From Luteimonas galliterrae (GTDB lineage Bacteria > Pseudomonadota > Gammaproteobacteria > Xanthomonadales > Xanthomonadaceae), in contig NZ_JAMBEP010000001.1 of the NCBI RefSeq assembly GCF_023374055.1, forward strand, positions 1,488,001 to 1,552,000: 64,000 nt of DNA. Direction: 5' to 3'. The notes under the pieces are model-generated. The model was not told the origin of the DNA and did not search any database. It saw nothing but the letters and a program-made list of their open reading frames with translations. This document shows, piece after piece, positions 38,013 through 51,110 of the stretch (its first letter is position 1; every line of letters begins with the position of its first letter). The position numbers were made by a program, and so were the translations under genes.

Positions 38013-39578
38013 ATGGCCGGGCTGCCGGCCGATGCGATCCCGCGCATGCACGCGGCGGCGCGCGCGATCCGCGACGGCGCCGTCGCCGCGGCCGAAAGCC
38101 TTCTGGATGGCATTCTCGCGCAGGCGCCGGAACATCCGGAAGCGTTGCGCCTGTACGGCATCCTCTACAACCGATGCGGCCGTCACGTCGACGCGCAAGC
38201 GGCGCTGCAACGCGCGCTCGTCCAACGCCCCGACGATGCGCAGATCCTCAACGACCTCGGCAGCGCGCTGTACGGCAGCGGCGAACGCGAGCCGGCCTTC
38301 GCCAGCTGGCGCCGCGCCTGCGCGCTGGCGCCGCAAGAACCGATGCCCTGGTACAACCTCGGCCGCAACCTGCAGCTGGAAGGCGCCAGCGAAGCGGCCG
38401 CCGAGGCGCTCGGTCGCGCCACCGCGCTGGCGCCGGATTTCCTGCCCGCGCGCATCCTGCTCGGCGATGCGCTGGTGCATCTGGGGCGCTTCGACGACGC
38501 CGCAACGCAATACCGCGCAGCGCTGCGCGTGCATCCTGCATGCGGCGACGCCTGGCGCGGATTGGCCAATATCAAGACGCGTCCGCTGTCCGACGAAGAC
38601 CGTCAGCAGCTGTCGTTGCAGTTGCGCAGGGCCGACATCGCCGAATCCGACCGCATCGCGATCGGTTACGCGCTGGGCAAGGTATGCGAGGACCAAGGCC
38701 GCTATCCGGAGGCTTTCGCCGCGCTGAGCGACGCCAATGCGCGCTTGCGCCGAATGGCGCCGTGGAACGCGCAGGCCTTCCGCGTGTTCGTCGACGCCAC
38801 GATCGCCGTCGCCGAAACCCTGCCGGCGCCGGTGGACGAATCGCTGGGGCGGGAGGCCATCCTGATCGTCGGCCTGCCGCGCTCGGGCTCGACGCTGTTC
38901 GAGCAGATCCTGGCCGCGCATCCGCAGGTCGAGGGCGCGAGCGAGCTGCCCGATCTGGGCGAGGTGATCCGCGACGAATCGGCGCGCCGCGGCCTGCCCT
39001 TCCCGCAATGGGTGCCGAACGCGAGCGCGGAGGATTGGCGGCGGCTGGGCCGCGATTATCTGGAACGTACGGCGCGCTGGCGCCGGCGCCGTCCGCGCTT
39101 CACCGACAAGATGCCGGAAAACTGGCTGTACGCCGGCGTGCTGCGCGCGATGCTGCCCGGCGCGCGCATCGTCGACACGCGCCGCGATGCGTTGGAGACG
39201 GGCTGGTCGTGCTTCAAGCAGCAGTTCTACCGGCTGCCGCATTTTTCATGCGACCTGACTGATATCGCCGCCTACCTGCGCGACTGCGAGCGCGCGATGT
39301 CGCATTGGCAGCAGGCCGATCCGCGGCGCATCCGCACGCAATCCTACGAGGCGCTGTTGGCCGACCCGGAAAACCAGATACGCGAGCTGCTCGACTTCTG
39401 CGGCCTGCCCTTCGACGCGAGCTGCCTGGATTACCACCAGGCCGCGCGCAGCGTGCGCACGCCCAGCGCCTCGCAAGTAAGGCAACCGCTGCGCCAAGAC
39501 ACCGCCCGCGCCGAACGCTACGGCGCCCTGCTCGATCCACTGCGCGCGGCGCTAGTCCAATCGCGCCCGGCTCTGTAG
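38013..39578 (+). CDS. TPR-sulfotransferase fusion protein
   Basis: The 521-residue protein joins five or so tetratricopeptide repeats (residues about 10-235, for example HPEALRLYGILYNRCGRHVD and AQILNDLGSALYGSGE) to a sulfotransferase domain (about 280-500). The PAPS 5'-phosphosulfate loop is IVGLPRSGSTLFEQILAAHP, and the 3'-phosphate region is represented by RIVDTRRDALETGWSCF. This architecture is common in Xanthomonadaceae but the sulfate acceptor is unknown. It starts 37 bp after the asparaginase-like gene; an acceptable ribosome binding site is not obvious. Confidence 0.88.
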   Translation: MAGLPADAIPRMHAAARAIRDGAVAAAESLLDGILAQAPEHPEALRLYGILYNRCGRHVDAQAALQRALVQRPDDAQILNDLGSALYGSGEREPAFASWRRACALAPQEPMPWYNLGRNLQLEGASEAAAEALGRATALAPDFLPARILLGDALVHLGRFDDAATQYRAALRVHPACGDAWRGLANIKTRPLSDEDRQQLSLQLRRADIAESDRIAIGYALGKVCEDQGRYPEAFAALSDANARLRRMAPWNAQAFRVFVDATIAVAETLPAPVDESLGREAILIVGLPRSGSTLFEQILAAHPQVEGASELPDLGEVIRDESARRGLPFPQWVPNASAEDWRRLGRDYLERTARWRRRRPRFTDKMPENWLYAGVLRAMLPGARIVDTRRDALETGWSCFKQQFYRLPHFSCDLTDIAAYLRDCERAMSHWQQADPRRIRTQSYEALLADPENQIRELLDFCGLPFDASCLDYHQAARSVRTPSASQVRQPLRQDTARAERYGALLDPLRAALVQSRPAL

Positions 39579-40342
39579 AGCGCAGCCGGCCCGCTGCTCT
39601 TGCTCCAGCTCTGTAGAGCGGAGCTCGCTCCGCTGTCCTTGCTCCCGCTTTGTAGAGCGGGGCTTGCTCCGCTGCTATTCGCTCTTAAGCCGTTCGCTCT
39701 TAAGCCGTTCGCTCTTAAGCCGTTCGCTCTTAAGCTGTTCGCTCTTAAAGCCGTCATCCCAGCGAACGCTGGGACCCATCTTGCTCTGGCGCTTGCCCTT
39801 AAGCCGTCATCCCGGCGAATGCCGGGATCCAGGCCCGCGTCCTCACGGCTTGCGCTGCGACTCGCGCCATGGACAAAAGCTTCCGGGCTGCGCCCGGGTC
39901 ACTTTCTTTGTTGGCCCAAAGAAAGTAACCCAAGAAAGGGCCTGAACTGCGGTGCGATGCGTCGCAACTAAAAGTCCGCCAGCGGCCTAAGCTTTCGTCG
40001 CAGGTGACCTTCTTACGCAGGTACTAGATTTTGATTCGTAGCCTATGGGTGACGTGGCTTTTGCGGATTTGCGCTAAGGGGTCGTTCTGATCGATCGCCT
40101 CGGATCTGAATGTCGAAGCGACGGAGGAATCCCGAGGGCTAGCGAGCGGTGGCCAAGAACACGAGGTAACCCCATCGCCAGGATCCCTTCCAAAGGCCCT
40201 TTTTCTTTGGTGACTTCTCTTTTTGGGCCCCACAAAAAGAAAGTAACTCGGCCGCGGTTTTAGCGGACGAAACCCCGGCCCAAAGGGCCGGCAGGTCGCG
40301 ACAACCCCAAGCAAAGGCAGCGGAGCAAGCTCCGCTCTACAA
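39567..40342 (+). repeat. Composite intergenic repeat module, copy B (core 39901-40244)
   Basis: This module fills the 820-bp gap between the sulfotransferase gene and the first M4 peptidase. Three TGTAGAGCGGAGCTCGCTCC-type palindromes come first, then a 15-bp tandem array (39678-39750), CCCAGCGAACGCTGGG and CCCGGCGAATGCCGGG palindromes, GCTGCGACTCGCGCCATGGA and a 344-bp core of exactly the same length as in copy A. The right flank with CGGCCGCGGTTTTAGCGGAC and the AGCGGAGCAAGCTCCGCT unit is also preserved. Confidence 0.85.
39678..39750. repeat. Five tandem copies of a 15-bp unit (TTCGCTCTTAAGCCG)
   Basis: Units start at 39678, 39693, 39708, 39723 and 39738; the first three are identical, the fourth has one change and the last is truncated. 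The unit also appears once in copy A near 35468 and in inverted form near 62355-62385 in copy D, so it belongs to the composite module. Confidence 0.9.
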
Positions 40343-40371
40343 AGAAAACCCCGGCCGGAGCCGGGGTTTCC
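40341..40371 (-). terminator. Rho-independent terminator of M4 peptidase 1
   Basis: On the minus strand the stem AACCCCGGC and GCCGGGGTT is followed by TTCTTTG. It starts about 30 bp after the peptidase stop codon. Confidence 0.8.
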
Positions 40372-40400
40372 TTATCGTCCATGACAGGTCCGTTCTTGGA

Positions 40401-42665
<2,265 letters not shown>

Positions 42666-42688
42666 GATGTGTGTCCCTGCAAGATTGG

Positions 42689-42726
42689 AAAAATTTTGGA
42701 TCGCGCGCGCGCGACTTCTTTTTTTT
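42689..42726 (-). promoter_or_regulatory. A/T-flanked hairpin 24 bp before the M4 peptidase 1 start
   Basis: On the minus strand an A run, then TCGCGCGCGCGCGA (a perfect palindrome), then TCCAAAATTTTT lie just upstream of the ribosome binding site AGGGA. The same layout stands before M4 peptidase 2. It could be an attenuator or mRNA-stability element; only the structure is seen. Confidence 0.5.
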
Positions 42727-42895
42727 CCCGGCGAATAGAACTGCCATCGGCGGCCGGCGCAAATGCGTCGGCACGCTTCGAATCACACCAACCCCCTGTG
42801 GACCGCAAGCCGGCTAGCGGTCCAAACAGACGACTCCGGCATCCGCCTGAGCTGTCCTTCCGTTACTGCTCCTTTTTGCTGCCGCTCCGAACGAA

Positions 42896-42933
42896 ACAAA
42901 CAAAAACGCCGCGGACGTCGCCGTCCGCGGCGT
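42896..42933 (-). terminator. Intrinsic terminator-like hairpin inside the M4 peptidase 1 upstream region
   Basis: A 12-bp perfect stem (ACGCCGCGGACG with CGTCCGCGGCGT, loop of four) is followed on the minus strand by TTTTTGTTTGTTTCG. It lies between the CRP-like site and the gene, so it either stops read-through from the M28 gene or attenuates the peptidase transcript. Confidence 0.7.
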
Positions 42934-43201
42934 GATCGATCAGGGCGACCGGCCGTAACCGGTTGCCCGCGCTGAATGCAGGGTGGCCGCGGACGTGCAG
43001 GCGTTCGCACGACGCGAGCTTGTTTCGGACATCCGCCATCCCCCGAACGAAAACCTATGACCGCTGGGCGGTCGTGGCCGGAGTCTGTCGTGCAGGCTCC
43101 GACGGGTATCAAAACCAGGTGGACTTCCCTGTCCGAAAGTGACAATAAACGACACTTAAAGACAGGTTCACGCTGCAAGCGCAGCAAAACAAGCATTAAA
43201 A

Positions 43202-43217
43202 TGTGATGTTCATCACA
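43202..43217. promoter_or_regulatory. CRP/Clp-like site upstream of M4 peptidase 1
   Basis: TGTGATGTTCATCACA is a perfect TGTGA-N6-TCACA palindrome, the consensus of the CRP family. In Xanthomonas and Lysobacter the CRP-like protein Clp controls extracellular protease genes, so binding by Clp is a reasonable inference. Confidence 0.65.
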
Positions 43218-43399
43218 TTTTTACCATGTAACGAAATTTGATTGCAAGGCTTAACGAAGGCCTAACGCTCAGTTGGCGGTACGCGTGTGACCGGCGCCGT
43301 GAAGGCGGCCCAGCGAAGGCCGAATCGCGCGCCGACGGGCCCCGTCGGAAAGGCATGCGCCGATGGCGGCTCCGGCCTGGAACCGGAGCCGCGCCGCAG

Positions 43400-45628
43400 T
43401 CAGAACGTGATGCTCCAGCTATCGATGTAACCGGTGTCGCTGCGCGAGTTGTCGTTGACGCGCAGCTTCCAACCGCCGTTCAACGCCTCGCTCGACAGAT
43501 TCTTCGTAAACGTGCCGGAGACGTTGTCCGCGCTGCCGCCGGTGCGGTCGTGCAGGTTGTACAACGTGCCGTCGGGCGCGACCAGATCGACCTTCAGATC
43601 GCCTTTGTACGTATGCACGATGGCGAACGAAACCGATGCGTTGCCGGGTGCGTTGCCGGTGCGGCCGGACACCGCGATCGGGCTGTCGACCGTGGCGTTG
43701 TCGTCGATCGGATAGTCGGTGCCGTTGCTGTACGTTTGCGTGCCGCCGCCCCCGCCGCCGGTGGCGTAATCGCCCACCAGGCTCACGCCGGAGAAGCTGG
43801 AGTACGCCTTGAGCCGCACGTGATAGGTGCCGGCCTGGGGCGCGGCGAAAGTGCAGGTCTCGGCATTTCCGCTCCGGTACGGACGGCAGTCGTACGCCGT
43901 GTCGGTCGGCGCGCTGCCGAACCGGACGTACATATCGGCATCGCCGCTGCCGCCGGAGATGGCGAAGCTGAGGTTGGTCGCGCCGGCCGGCACCACCATG
44001 GTGTAGTTCAACGCGTTGCCCGTGGTCGCCGCCAGCCCGGTCACCGGCACGCCCTTGCTCAGGACGTTGCCGCTGCCGTCGCTCACGACCACGGACTGGG
44101 TGCGCGTGTGGGTCGCGCCGTCGTCGTCGGTCACCGTCAGGCTGACGCTGTAGCTGCCCGCCGCCGCGTAAGCATGGCTGGGATTGGCCGCTGTCGACGT
44201 GCCGCCGTCGCCGAAGTTCCAGCTGCGCGACGCGATGCTGCCGTCGCTGTCGGTCGAGGTATCGGTGAACTGCACCGTCAGTCCGCTCGGCGCAGCGGTG
44301 AAGTTGGCCACCGGCGGCGTATTGCCCGGACCCGGGCCGCCGCTGGTGGTCTTGCCCAGTTCGCCGAGGAAGGCCAGGCCGAACTTGGCGAACTTGGCGC
44401 TGTGGCTCGCCGAATTGCCCATGTTCTGCAACTTGTCGTTGGCCGAATGGATATAGGGGAAGTAATCGCCGTCCTCGTCGCCGGCCTCGAACATCATCGC
44501 CGACGGGAAACCGGCGCTGGTCCAAGAAGCGTGGTCGGAGCAGCCGTAGCCGCAGGTGTAGCTGCCGCGCGTCATGCCCAGCGGCGCCATGTAGGCGTCG
44601 AACAGGTTGGTCAGGAACGTCTTCATCGACGCGTTCGAATAGTCCGTGATCAACTGCATGTCGACGCCGTTGCCGACCTTGTAGTTGGTCATGTCCAGCT
44701 GCAGCACGCCGACCACGTTCTTGCCCTGCGTCTGGAACGATTGCGCGATGGCATTGGAGCCGCGCAGGCCCACTTCCTCGGCCGCGTAGCCCATGAACTT
44801 GACGGTGCGTTTGGGCTTCCAACCGCTGGCCAGCGCCACACGCAGCACTTCGGTCAGCGTGGCGATGCCCGAGGCGTCGTCGTCGGCGCCGGGTGCGACC
44901 ATGTTTTCGCCGCCGCCGGCGGTGTTGATCGAATCCAGATGCGCGCCGAGCACGACGATTTCGCCGGGCAGGTCGGTGCCCTGGATGGTCAGGATGACCG
45001 ATGGCTGCGTCGAGCAATTGCCGCACGAAAACAGCTCGGTGCTGACATCGGTGCGGCCGTTGGCCAGCGCCGCCCAGGTGTCGCGGATCCAGTTGGCCGA
45101 GGTCTGGCCGTGGCTGCTGGCGTAATAGCGGTTGGGATAGGCCGTGGACAGATGGTTGATCGTGCCCAGGATGTTGGCCGCCTGCACCTGCGGCAGCCAG
45201 GGGTCGACCGTGGCGTGGTTGTCGATGGTGTAGTCGACCAGCGCCGCGAGGCTCCTGGCCTGCGCCGAGCGATCGTTGCGGATGAAGGCATCGGCTTGCG
45301 CGCGGGTGGCGAAAGCGAAATAGCCGCCGCAGCGCTTCTCGCGCACATGGATCCGTTCGCTGACTTCCGGCAACTGGTGCGCCTCGATTTCCGATACCAC
45401 CAGATCGGCGCCGATGCTGTCGCGCCTGGCGACGCCGTTGCGGGCGACCTGCTGCAACGTGTTGATGTAGGTGTCGCGCGAAGTGACGATGTAGACCGGC
45501 GCGAACGGCGCCTGCTCGAACCTGGCCGCGTCGGTTTCGTGCGCGGGATGCACGGTACCTTGCTGCGCCTGGGCTGCGAACGACAAACCCGCCAGCAGGC
45601 AGGTCAATACGGTGCGGTGCAATGTCAT
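43400..45628 (-). CDS. Secreted M28 aminopeptidase with PKD, PPC and P domains
   Basis: The 742-residue protein is a zinc-dependent aminopeptidase of the leucyl aminopeptidase (M28) type. After a signal peptide (1-21) and an N-terminal prodomain it has the catalytic domain with the zinc ligands in GAHLDS, APGADDDASG, YAAEEVGLRG, LQLDMTNY and the final histidine in YIHSANDKLQ. Downstream are a PKD domain (about 435-520, TDTSTDSDGSIASRSWNFGD), a PPC domain (about 535-620) and a P domain (about 635-742) ending SWSITF. It lies 200 bp downstream of M4 peptidase 2 and upstream of M4 peptidase 1 on the same strand. It probably completes digestion begun by the M4 enzymes. Confidence 0.94.
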   Translation of the reverse strand: MTLHRTVLTCLLAGLSFAAQAQQGTVHPAHETDAARFEQAPFAPVYIVTSRDTYINTLQQVARNGVARRDSIGADLVVSEIEAHQLPEVSERIHVREKRCGGYFAFATRAQADAFIRNDRSAQARSLAALVDYTIDNHATVDPWLPQVQAANILGTINHLSTAYPNRYYASSHGQTSANWIRDTWAALANGRTDVSTELFSCGNCSTQPSVILTIQGTDLPGEIVVLGAHLDSINTAGGGENMVAPGADDDASGIATLTEVLRVALASGWKPKRTVKFMGYAAEEVGLRGSNAIAQSFQTQGKNVVGVLQLDMTNYKVGNGVDMQLITDYSNASMKTFLTNLFDAYMAPLGMTRGSYTCGYGCSDHASWTSAGFPSAMMFEAGDEDGDYFPYIHSANDKLQNMGNSASHSAKFAKFGLAFLGELGKTTSGGPGPGNTPPVANFTAAPSGLTVQFTDTSTDSDGSIASRSWNFGDGGTSTAANPSHAYAAAGSYSVSLTVTDDDGATHTRTQSVVVSDGSGNVLSKGVPVTGLAATTGNALNYTMVVPAGATNLSFAISGGSGDADMYVRFGSAPTDTAYDCRPYRSGNAETCTFAAPQAGTYHVRLKAYSSFSGVSLVGDYATGGGGGGTQTYSNGTDYPIDDNATVDSPIAVSGRTGNAPGNASVSFAIVHTYKGDLKVDLVAPDGTLYNLHDRTGGSADNVSGTFTKNLSSEALNGGWKLRVNDNSRSDTGYIDSWSITF

Positions 45629-45774
45629 CGGAACGCTCCCTCATGTCCGGGCGCGCGCCCGGATCCGGTGCTGATCGCTGGAGGAATGGCGGCAGGGGCC
45701 GGGTCGAAGCGAATCGGCCCGATCCGTGCGCCATACCGAACTGCCTCGCCGCCCACGGGCCTGGCGAGGAAAAC

Positions 45775-45803
45775 GGATGGCGGCCGTTGCGCGGCCGCCA
45801 TCC
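45775..45803 (-). terminator. Hairpin after M4 peptidase 2
   Basis: A perfect 12-bp stem (GGATGGCGGCCG with CGGCCGCCATCC, loop of five) begins 25 bp after the peptidase stop codon and is followed on the minus strand by GTTTTCC. The T run is short, so termination may be partial. Confidence 0.6.
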
Positions 45804-45827
45804 AGGTCACGTCCCTGTGGGTACTGC

Positions 45828-47810
<1,983 letters not shown>

Positions 47811-48171
47811 TCAACCACCCCCTGGGGAGCGCAAGCCGGCTTGCGTTCCAAATCCGGCAGCCGTCCGGCTACCGGCGCTTCCTTTCCTTGCGTTTATTCG
47901 CTCCGTCCTGGAATTGACCGTGTAATGCCGACGACACCGGCGCGCGAAGGCGCGGGCGCATGGCGCGGGAGCGATGCAGGTGGTGGTGAGACATGACGTA
48001 ACGCCCCCGAAACTGGAAAGTCACCCAAAGAGGTGACGAAAGTCAGGGTATTGGCATTGCCCTACCCGACTAATGGCTCGAACGAGTGACGCTCTTCGTC
48101 CGAAAAGTGACCATATAGGACACTTCGCCTTGGTTTCACGCTGCAGGTGCAGCATAAACGGGGGTTAAAGA

Positions 48172-48187
48172 TGTGATCGGTTTCACG
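48172..48187. promoter_or_regulatory. CRP/Clp-like site upstream of M4 peptidase 2
   Basis: TGTGATCGGTTTCACG matches TGTGA-N6-TCACA in nine of ten positions. It lies at the same relative place in the duplicated upstream region as the perfect site at 43202. Confidence 0.55.
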
Positions 48188-48246
48188 TATCGATCACGTA
48201 AACGATTTCATTTGCAACTTTTTATGTTCGCGGGTGTTCCGGCGGC

Positions 48247-48439
48247 GTAGCCCGGGTGGAGCGCAGCGATACCCGGGGCTTGTCCCATTCCGCCATTTCG
48301 CTTTTCCGCCGAGGCCCAAGGCTGGGGCAGCAAAAAACGGGATAAACGATCTTGCGCCGCGCGCGGCGGCGCGTTGTGACGGCATCGCACGCGGATTTGC
48401 CCAGCGGCGCGGTATCGCCATCGGCTCCACCCGGGCTAC
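48247..48439. repeat. Inverted repeat GTAGCCCGGGTGGAGC flanking the sufT 3' end
   Basis: GTAGCCCGGGTGGAGCGCAG at the left is complemented by GGCTCCACCCGGGCTAC at the right, with about 150 bases between. The right arm touches the sufT stop codon. Confidence 0.75.
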
Positions 48440-48987
48440 AGCATGCCGGTTTCGAGCCTGGCGGCCTCGGACATCATGCTGCGGTTCCATGGCGGATCGA
48501 ACACCAGCTCGACATCGGCTTCGGCCACGGTGGGAATGAGCTCGAGCTTGCTGCGCACATCGTCGACCAGGATGTCGCCCATGCCGCAGCCGGGCGCGGT
48601 CAGCGTCATCTTGACGCCGACCTCGCGCTGTCCGTCGTCGCGCCGATGCACCTGCGCTTCGTAGACCAGGCCCAGGTCGACCACGTTGATCGGGATCTCC
48701 GGATCGAAGCAGGTGCGCAACTGCTTCCATACCAAGGTTTCGACGTCGTCGTCGCTGGCGCCTTCAGGCAGCTCCAGCGCCGGCGCCGGCTCCTTGCCGA
48801 TCGCATCGGCGTCGCGGCCTGCGATCCGGAACAGGTTGCCTTCGACGAAGACCGTGTAGCTGCCGCCCAGCGCCTGCGTGATATAGCCGATGCTGCCGGC
48901 CGGCAGGCTGACGGCTTCGCCCTGCGGCACCAGGACGGCGTCGCAGTCGCGTTCGAAACGGACAGGCTCGCTGTTGCGGGAATACAT
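48436..48987 (-). CDS. sufT: Putative Fe-S cluster assembly protein SufT
   Basis: SufT is a MIP18/DUF59-family maturation factor for Fe-S proteins. The 183-residue protein has an N-terminal extension with a GSIGYITQALGGSYTVFVEG barrel-like segment and a C-terminal DUF59 domain containing DPEIPINVVDLGLVYEA and the cysteine motif APGCGMGDILVDDV. ATG 48987 gives the usual length; a longer start is possible. No other suf genes are present in the window. Confidence 0.88.
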   Translation of the reverse strand: MYSRNSEPVRFERDCDAVLVPQGEAVSLPAGSIGYITQALGGSYTVFVEGNLFRIAGRDADAIGKEPAPALELPEGASDDDVETLVWKQLRTCFDPEIPINVVDLGLVYEAQVHRRDDGQREVGVKMTLTAPGCGMGDILVDDVRSKLELIPTVAEADVELVFDPPWNRSMMSEAARLETGML

Positions 48988-49101
48988 GGTTCTGCGGGGA
49001 GCGGAGACGATAGGAAGATGCGGGCGCCGGAGCCCGACGCAAGAGCGCGCCATTCTAAACGCCGCCCTGCCGCTATCCTATGCGGCCACTGCGGAGCGCC
49101 G

Positions 49102-49521
49102 ATGGATCACCCCACCCCTGCCGCCAAGCCCCGTGCCGGGCTGGCCATCGCATTGCTGCTGCTCGGCAGCGTCGGTTTCGCGGCGCTGTGGGTGCTGCTG
49201 GCGCTGTACGCCGATCGGCTGCTCGGCTGGATGGCGGTGCCTGCCGCCGCGGATGCCGCCTTGCTGCTGCGCCTGGGCGGCATGCGGCGCGGATGGCGGC
49301 GGGCCGTGTGCGCGATCGCGGCGACGGCGATGACGGTCGTGCTGGCCAACTGGGGCATCGCCGCCGGCCAGATCGGCGCTGCGATGGGCCTGCTGCCGTG
49401 GGAATCGTTGCTGAAGCTCGGTCTGGACTATGCCTGGACGCTGGCGCAACTGGCCAACGGCGGCGTCGAGCTCGCCTGGACGGCCGCTGCGCTGGCGGTG
49501 GCGGCATGGCTGGGCCGCTGA
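49102..49521 (+). CDS. Four-helix membrane protein of unknown function
   Basis: The 139-residue protein starts at ATG 49102 with GGAG seven bases upstream. It has four hydrophobic segments, about residues 14-34, 40-58, 66-87 and 115-137, and few charged residues. No family is recognised. It is divergent from sufT and convergent with the MocR-type regulator, whose stop codon is only 4 bp away. Confidence 0.65.
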   Translation: MDHPTPAAKPRAGLAIALLLLGSVGFAALWVLLALYADRLLGWMAVPAAADAALLLRLGGMRRGWRRAVCAIAATAMTVVLANWGIAAGQIGAAMGLLPWESLLKLGLDYAWTLAQLANGGVELAWTAAALAVAAWLGR

Positions 49522-49525
49522 GCGC

Positions 49526-50965
49526 CTAGACCTGCATCTCGTCCAGGCAACGCGCGAACCGCAGCACGGCCTGCTCGATCTCGTTCACCGACATCGATGC
49601 GAAACCCAGCAACAGCCCGGCGCGATCCGGCGGATCGATGCAGAACTGCGACACCGAGGTCAGCTCCATGTCCAGCGTTCGCGCATGCGCGATGAAAGCT
49701 TCGCCTTGCTCGCGGTTCTTGCCGCGCAGCCAGGCCACCAGATGCATGCCGGCGTGCGAGTCGGCGATCTCGATGCGGTCGCCCGCATGCCGGCGCAGGC
49801 CGTCGAGCAGCACCGTGCGGCGTTCCTTCAAGGTTTTCGCGGTGCGCCGCAGGTGCCGCTCGAAGCCGCCGTTGGCCATGAAGTTGGCCAGCGCCGCCTG
49901 CTCCACGGTCGGCGCGCCGAAATCGTCCAGCCATTTGGCGATGATGAAATCCGAGCGCAGCTGCGTGGGCATGACGATATAGCCCAGCCGCACCGACGGG
50001 AACAGCGCCTTGGAGAAGGTGCCGATGTAGATCACGCGGCCGGCGTCGTCGAGCGAACGCAACGCCGCCAGCGGCTTGGTGTCGTAGCGGAATTCGCCGT
50101 CGTAATCGTCTTCGAAGATCCAGCACTTGTGCCGGTGCGCGTATTCCAGCAGCGCCATCCGCCGCGACAGCGACAGCACCGAACCCATCGGGAACTGGTG
50201 CGACGGCGACACGCAGACCAGGCGCGGCGGCTTGTTGGGCAGCATGTCCACGCGCAATCCCTGTTCGTCGACCGGGATCGGCGTCAGCCGCGCGCCGTGC
50301 ACTTTCAGTACGGTGCGTATCGCCGAGTATTGCGGGTCTTCGATGGCGACGTCGGCGCCTTCGTCCAGCAGCACGCGCGCGGTCAGCGCCATCGCCTGCT
50401 GGGTGCCGCCGACGATCAGGATGTCGTCGGGCTGCGCCTGCACGCCGCGGCGCCGGCCCAGGTAATCGCACACGGCCGCTCGCAAGGCCGGCAACCCTTG
50501 CGCGGTCGGATAGCCCGGCGGCGTGTACAGCGCGGCGTGGGAGAGTTCGCGCGCCCAGGCGCTGGTAAGCGTCGGATTGGTCGACGGCGAGGCGTAGTGG
50601 AAGGCGTAGCGCGCCGGCGGCGGACGCTGGCGGAAGAACCGTGCCTGTTCCTGGTACTCGCGCGAGCGGCGGGCATAGGCCGATTGCGGTTCGATCGGCT
50701 CGGCCGGCACCGGCGCCGATGCCATGCTCTGCAGCGGCGGGGTGACGTAGCTGCCCGATCCGACGCGGCCGTCGACGAAACCTTCCGCCCGCAGCTGCTC
50801 GTAGGCCGCCAGCACGGTGTTGCGCGAAATCCCGAGTTCGCGCGCAAGCAGGCGGGTGGCGGGCAGACGCGCGCCGACGTGGACGCTGCCGGTGTACATC
50901 GCCGACTTCAGAGCGCGGGTGAGTTGGCCGTGCAAGGGACCGCTGCCGTCGAGTTCGAGGTACAT
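49526..50965 (-). CDS. MocR/PdxR-type GntR regulator with aminotransferase domain
   Basis: The 479-residue protein joins a GntR winged helix (residues about 5-75, ATRLLARELGISRNTVLAAYEQLRAEGF) to a fold-type I aminotransferase domain. The PLP lysine is in GTFSKALFPSVRLGY, the PLP-contacting aspartate is in FEDDYDGEFRY, and the TPPGYPTAQGLPALR segment is typical of MocR. Members sense vitamin B6 or amino-acid ligands and often control a divergent gene; here that is the membrane protein at 51111. ATG 50965 is preferred to an upstream start. Confidence 0.9.
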   Translation of the reverse strand: MYLELDGSGPLHGQLTRALKSAMYTGSVHVGARLPATRLLARELGISRNTVLAAYEQLRAEGFVDGRVGSGSYVTPPLQSMASAPVPAEPIEPQSAYARRSREYQEQARFFRQRPPPARYAFHYASPSTNPTLTSAWARELSHAALYTPPGYPTAQGLPALRAAVCDYLGRRRGVQAQPDDILIVGGTQQAMALTARVLLDEGADVAIEDPQYSAIRTVLKVHGARLTPIPVDEQGLRVDMLPNKPPRLVCVSPSHQFPMGSVLSLSRRMALLEYAHRHKCWIFEDDYDGEFRYDTKPLAALRSLDDAGRVIYIGTFSKALFPSVRLGYIVMPTQLRSDFIIAKWLDDFGAPTVEQAALANFMANGGFERHLRRTAKTLKERRTVLLDGLRRHAGDRIEIADSHAGMHLVAWLRGKNREQGEAFIAHARTLDMELTSVSQFCIDPPDRAGLLLGFASMSVNEIEQAVLRFARCLDEMQV

Positions 50966-50981
50966 GGGCCGCTCCGGAGGA

Positions 50982-51051
50982 ATTGGCACCATTCAAATGT
51001 ACTCAATTGGACCTTTCTAGGGCCAATGTATCGGGCTTAGATGGGGCCAAT
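50982..51051. promoter_or_regulatory. Candidate MocR operator in the divergent intergenic region
   Basis: Two direct copies of GGGCCAAT (51020-51027 and 51044-51051, 24 bp apart) and an inverted partner ATTGGACC (51006-51013) with a related ATTGGCACC (50982-50990) lie between the regulator and the divergent gene. MocR proteins bind direct repeats of about this spacing. Operator function is inferred. Confidence 0.5.
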
Positions 51052-51110
51052 CGGCGCCCTCACGCCGGGATGCCGCCCTGAACGCCCCCCGCAGCCAACG
51101 GAGAAACTTC

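Larger units (their letters stand above)
42666..43399 (-). other. Long upstream region of M4 peptidase 1
   Basis: This 734-bp gap has no convincing gene; a 137-residue open frame here has unremarkable composition. Going towards the peptidase it holds a 25-bp hairpin after the M28 gene (43366-43392), a CRP-like site (43202-43217), segments homologous to the region before M4 peptidase 2, an intrinsic terminator-like hairpin (42896-42933) and an A/T-flanked hairpin (42689-42726) just before the ribosome binding site. Confidence 0.7.

Noticed and set aside
39678-39750. CRISPR array
   Set aside because: The repeat is 15 bp in direct tandem without spacers, so it is not CRISPR. No cas genes or spaced repeats occur in the window.
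42940-43140. Possible cyclic di-GMP (GEMM) riboswitch in the M4 protease leaders
   Set aside because: Neither leader shows the conserved GNRA tetraloop with the CGCAAAGCC-type receptor and the P1b signature; only generic hairpins are present.
42783-43196. 137-residue minus-strand frame upstream of M4 protease 1
   Set aside because: It spans the terminator hairpin and the homologous leader, has no good ribosome binding site, and its product has no recognisable features.
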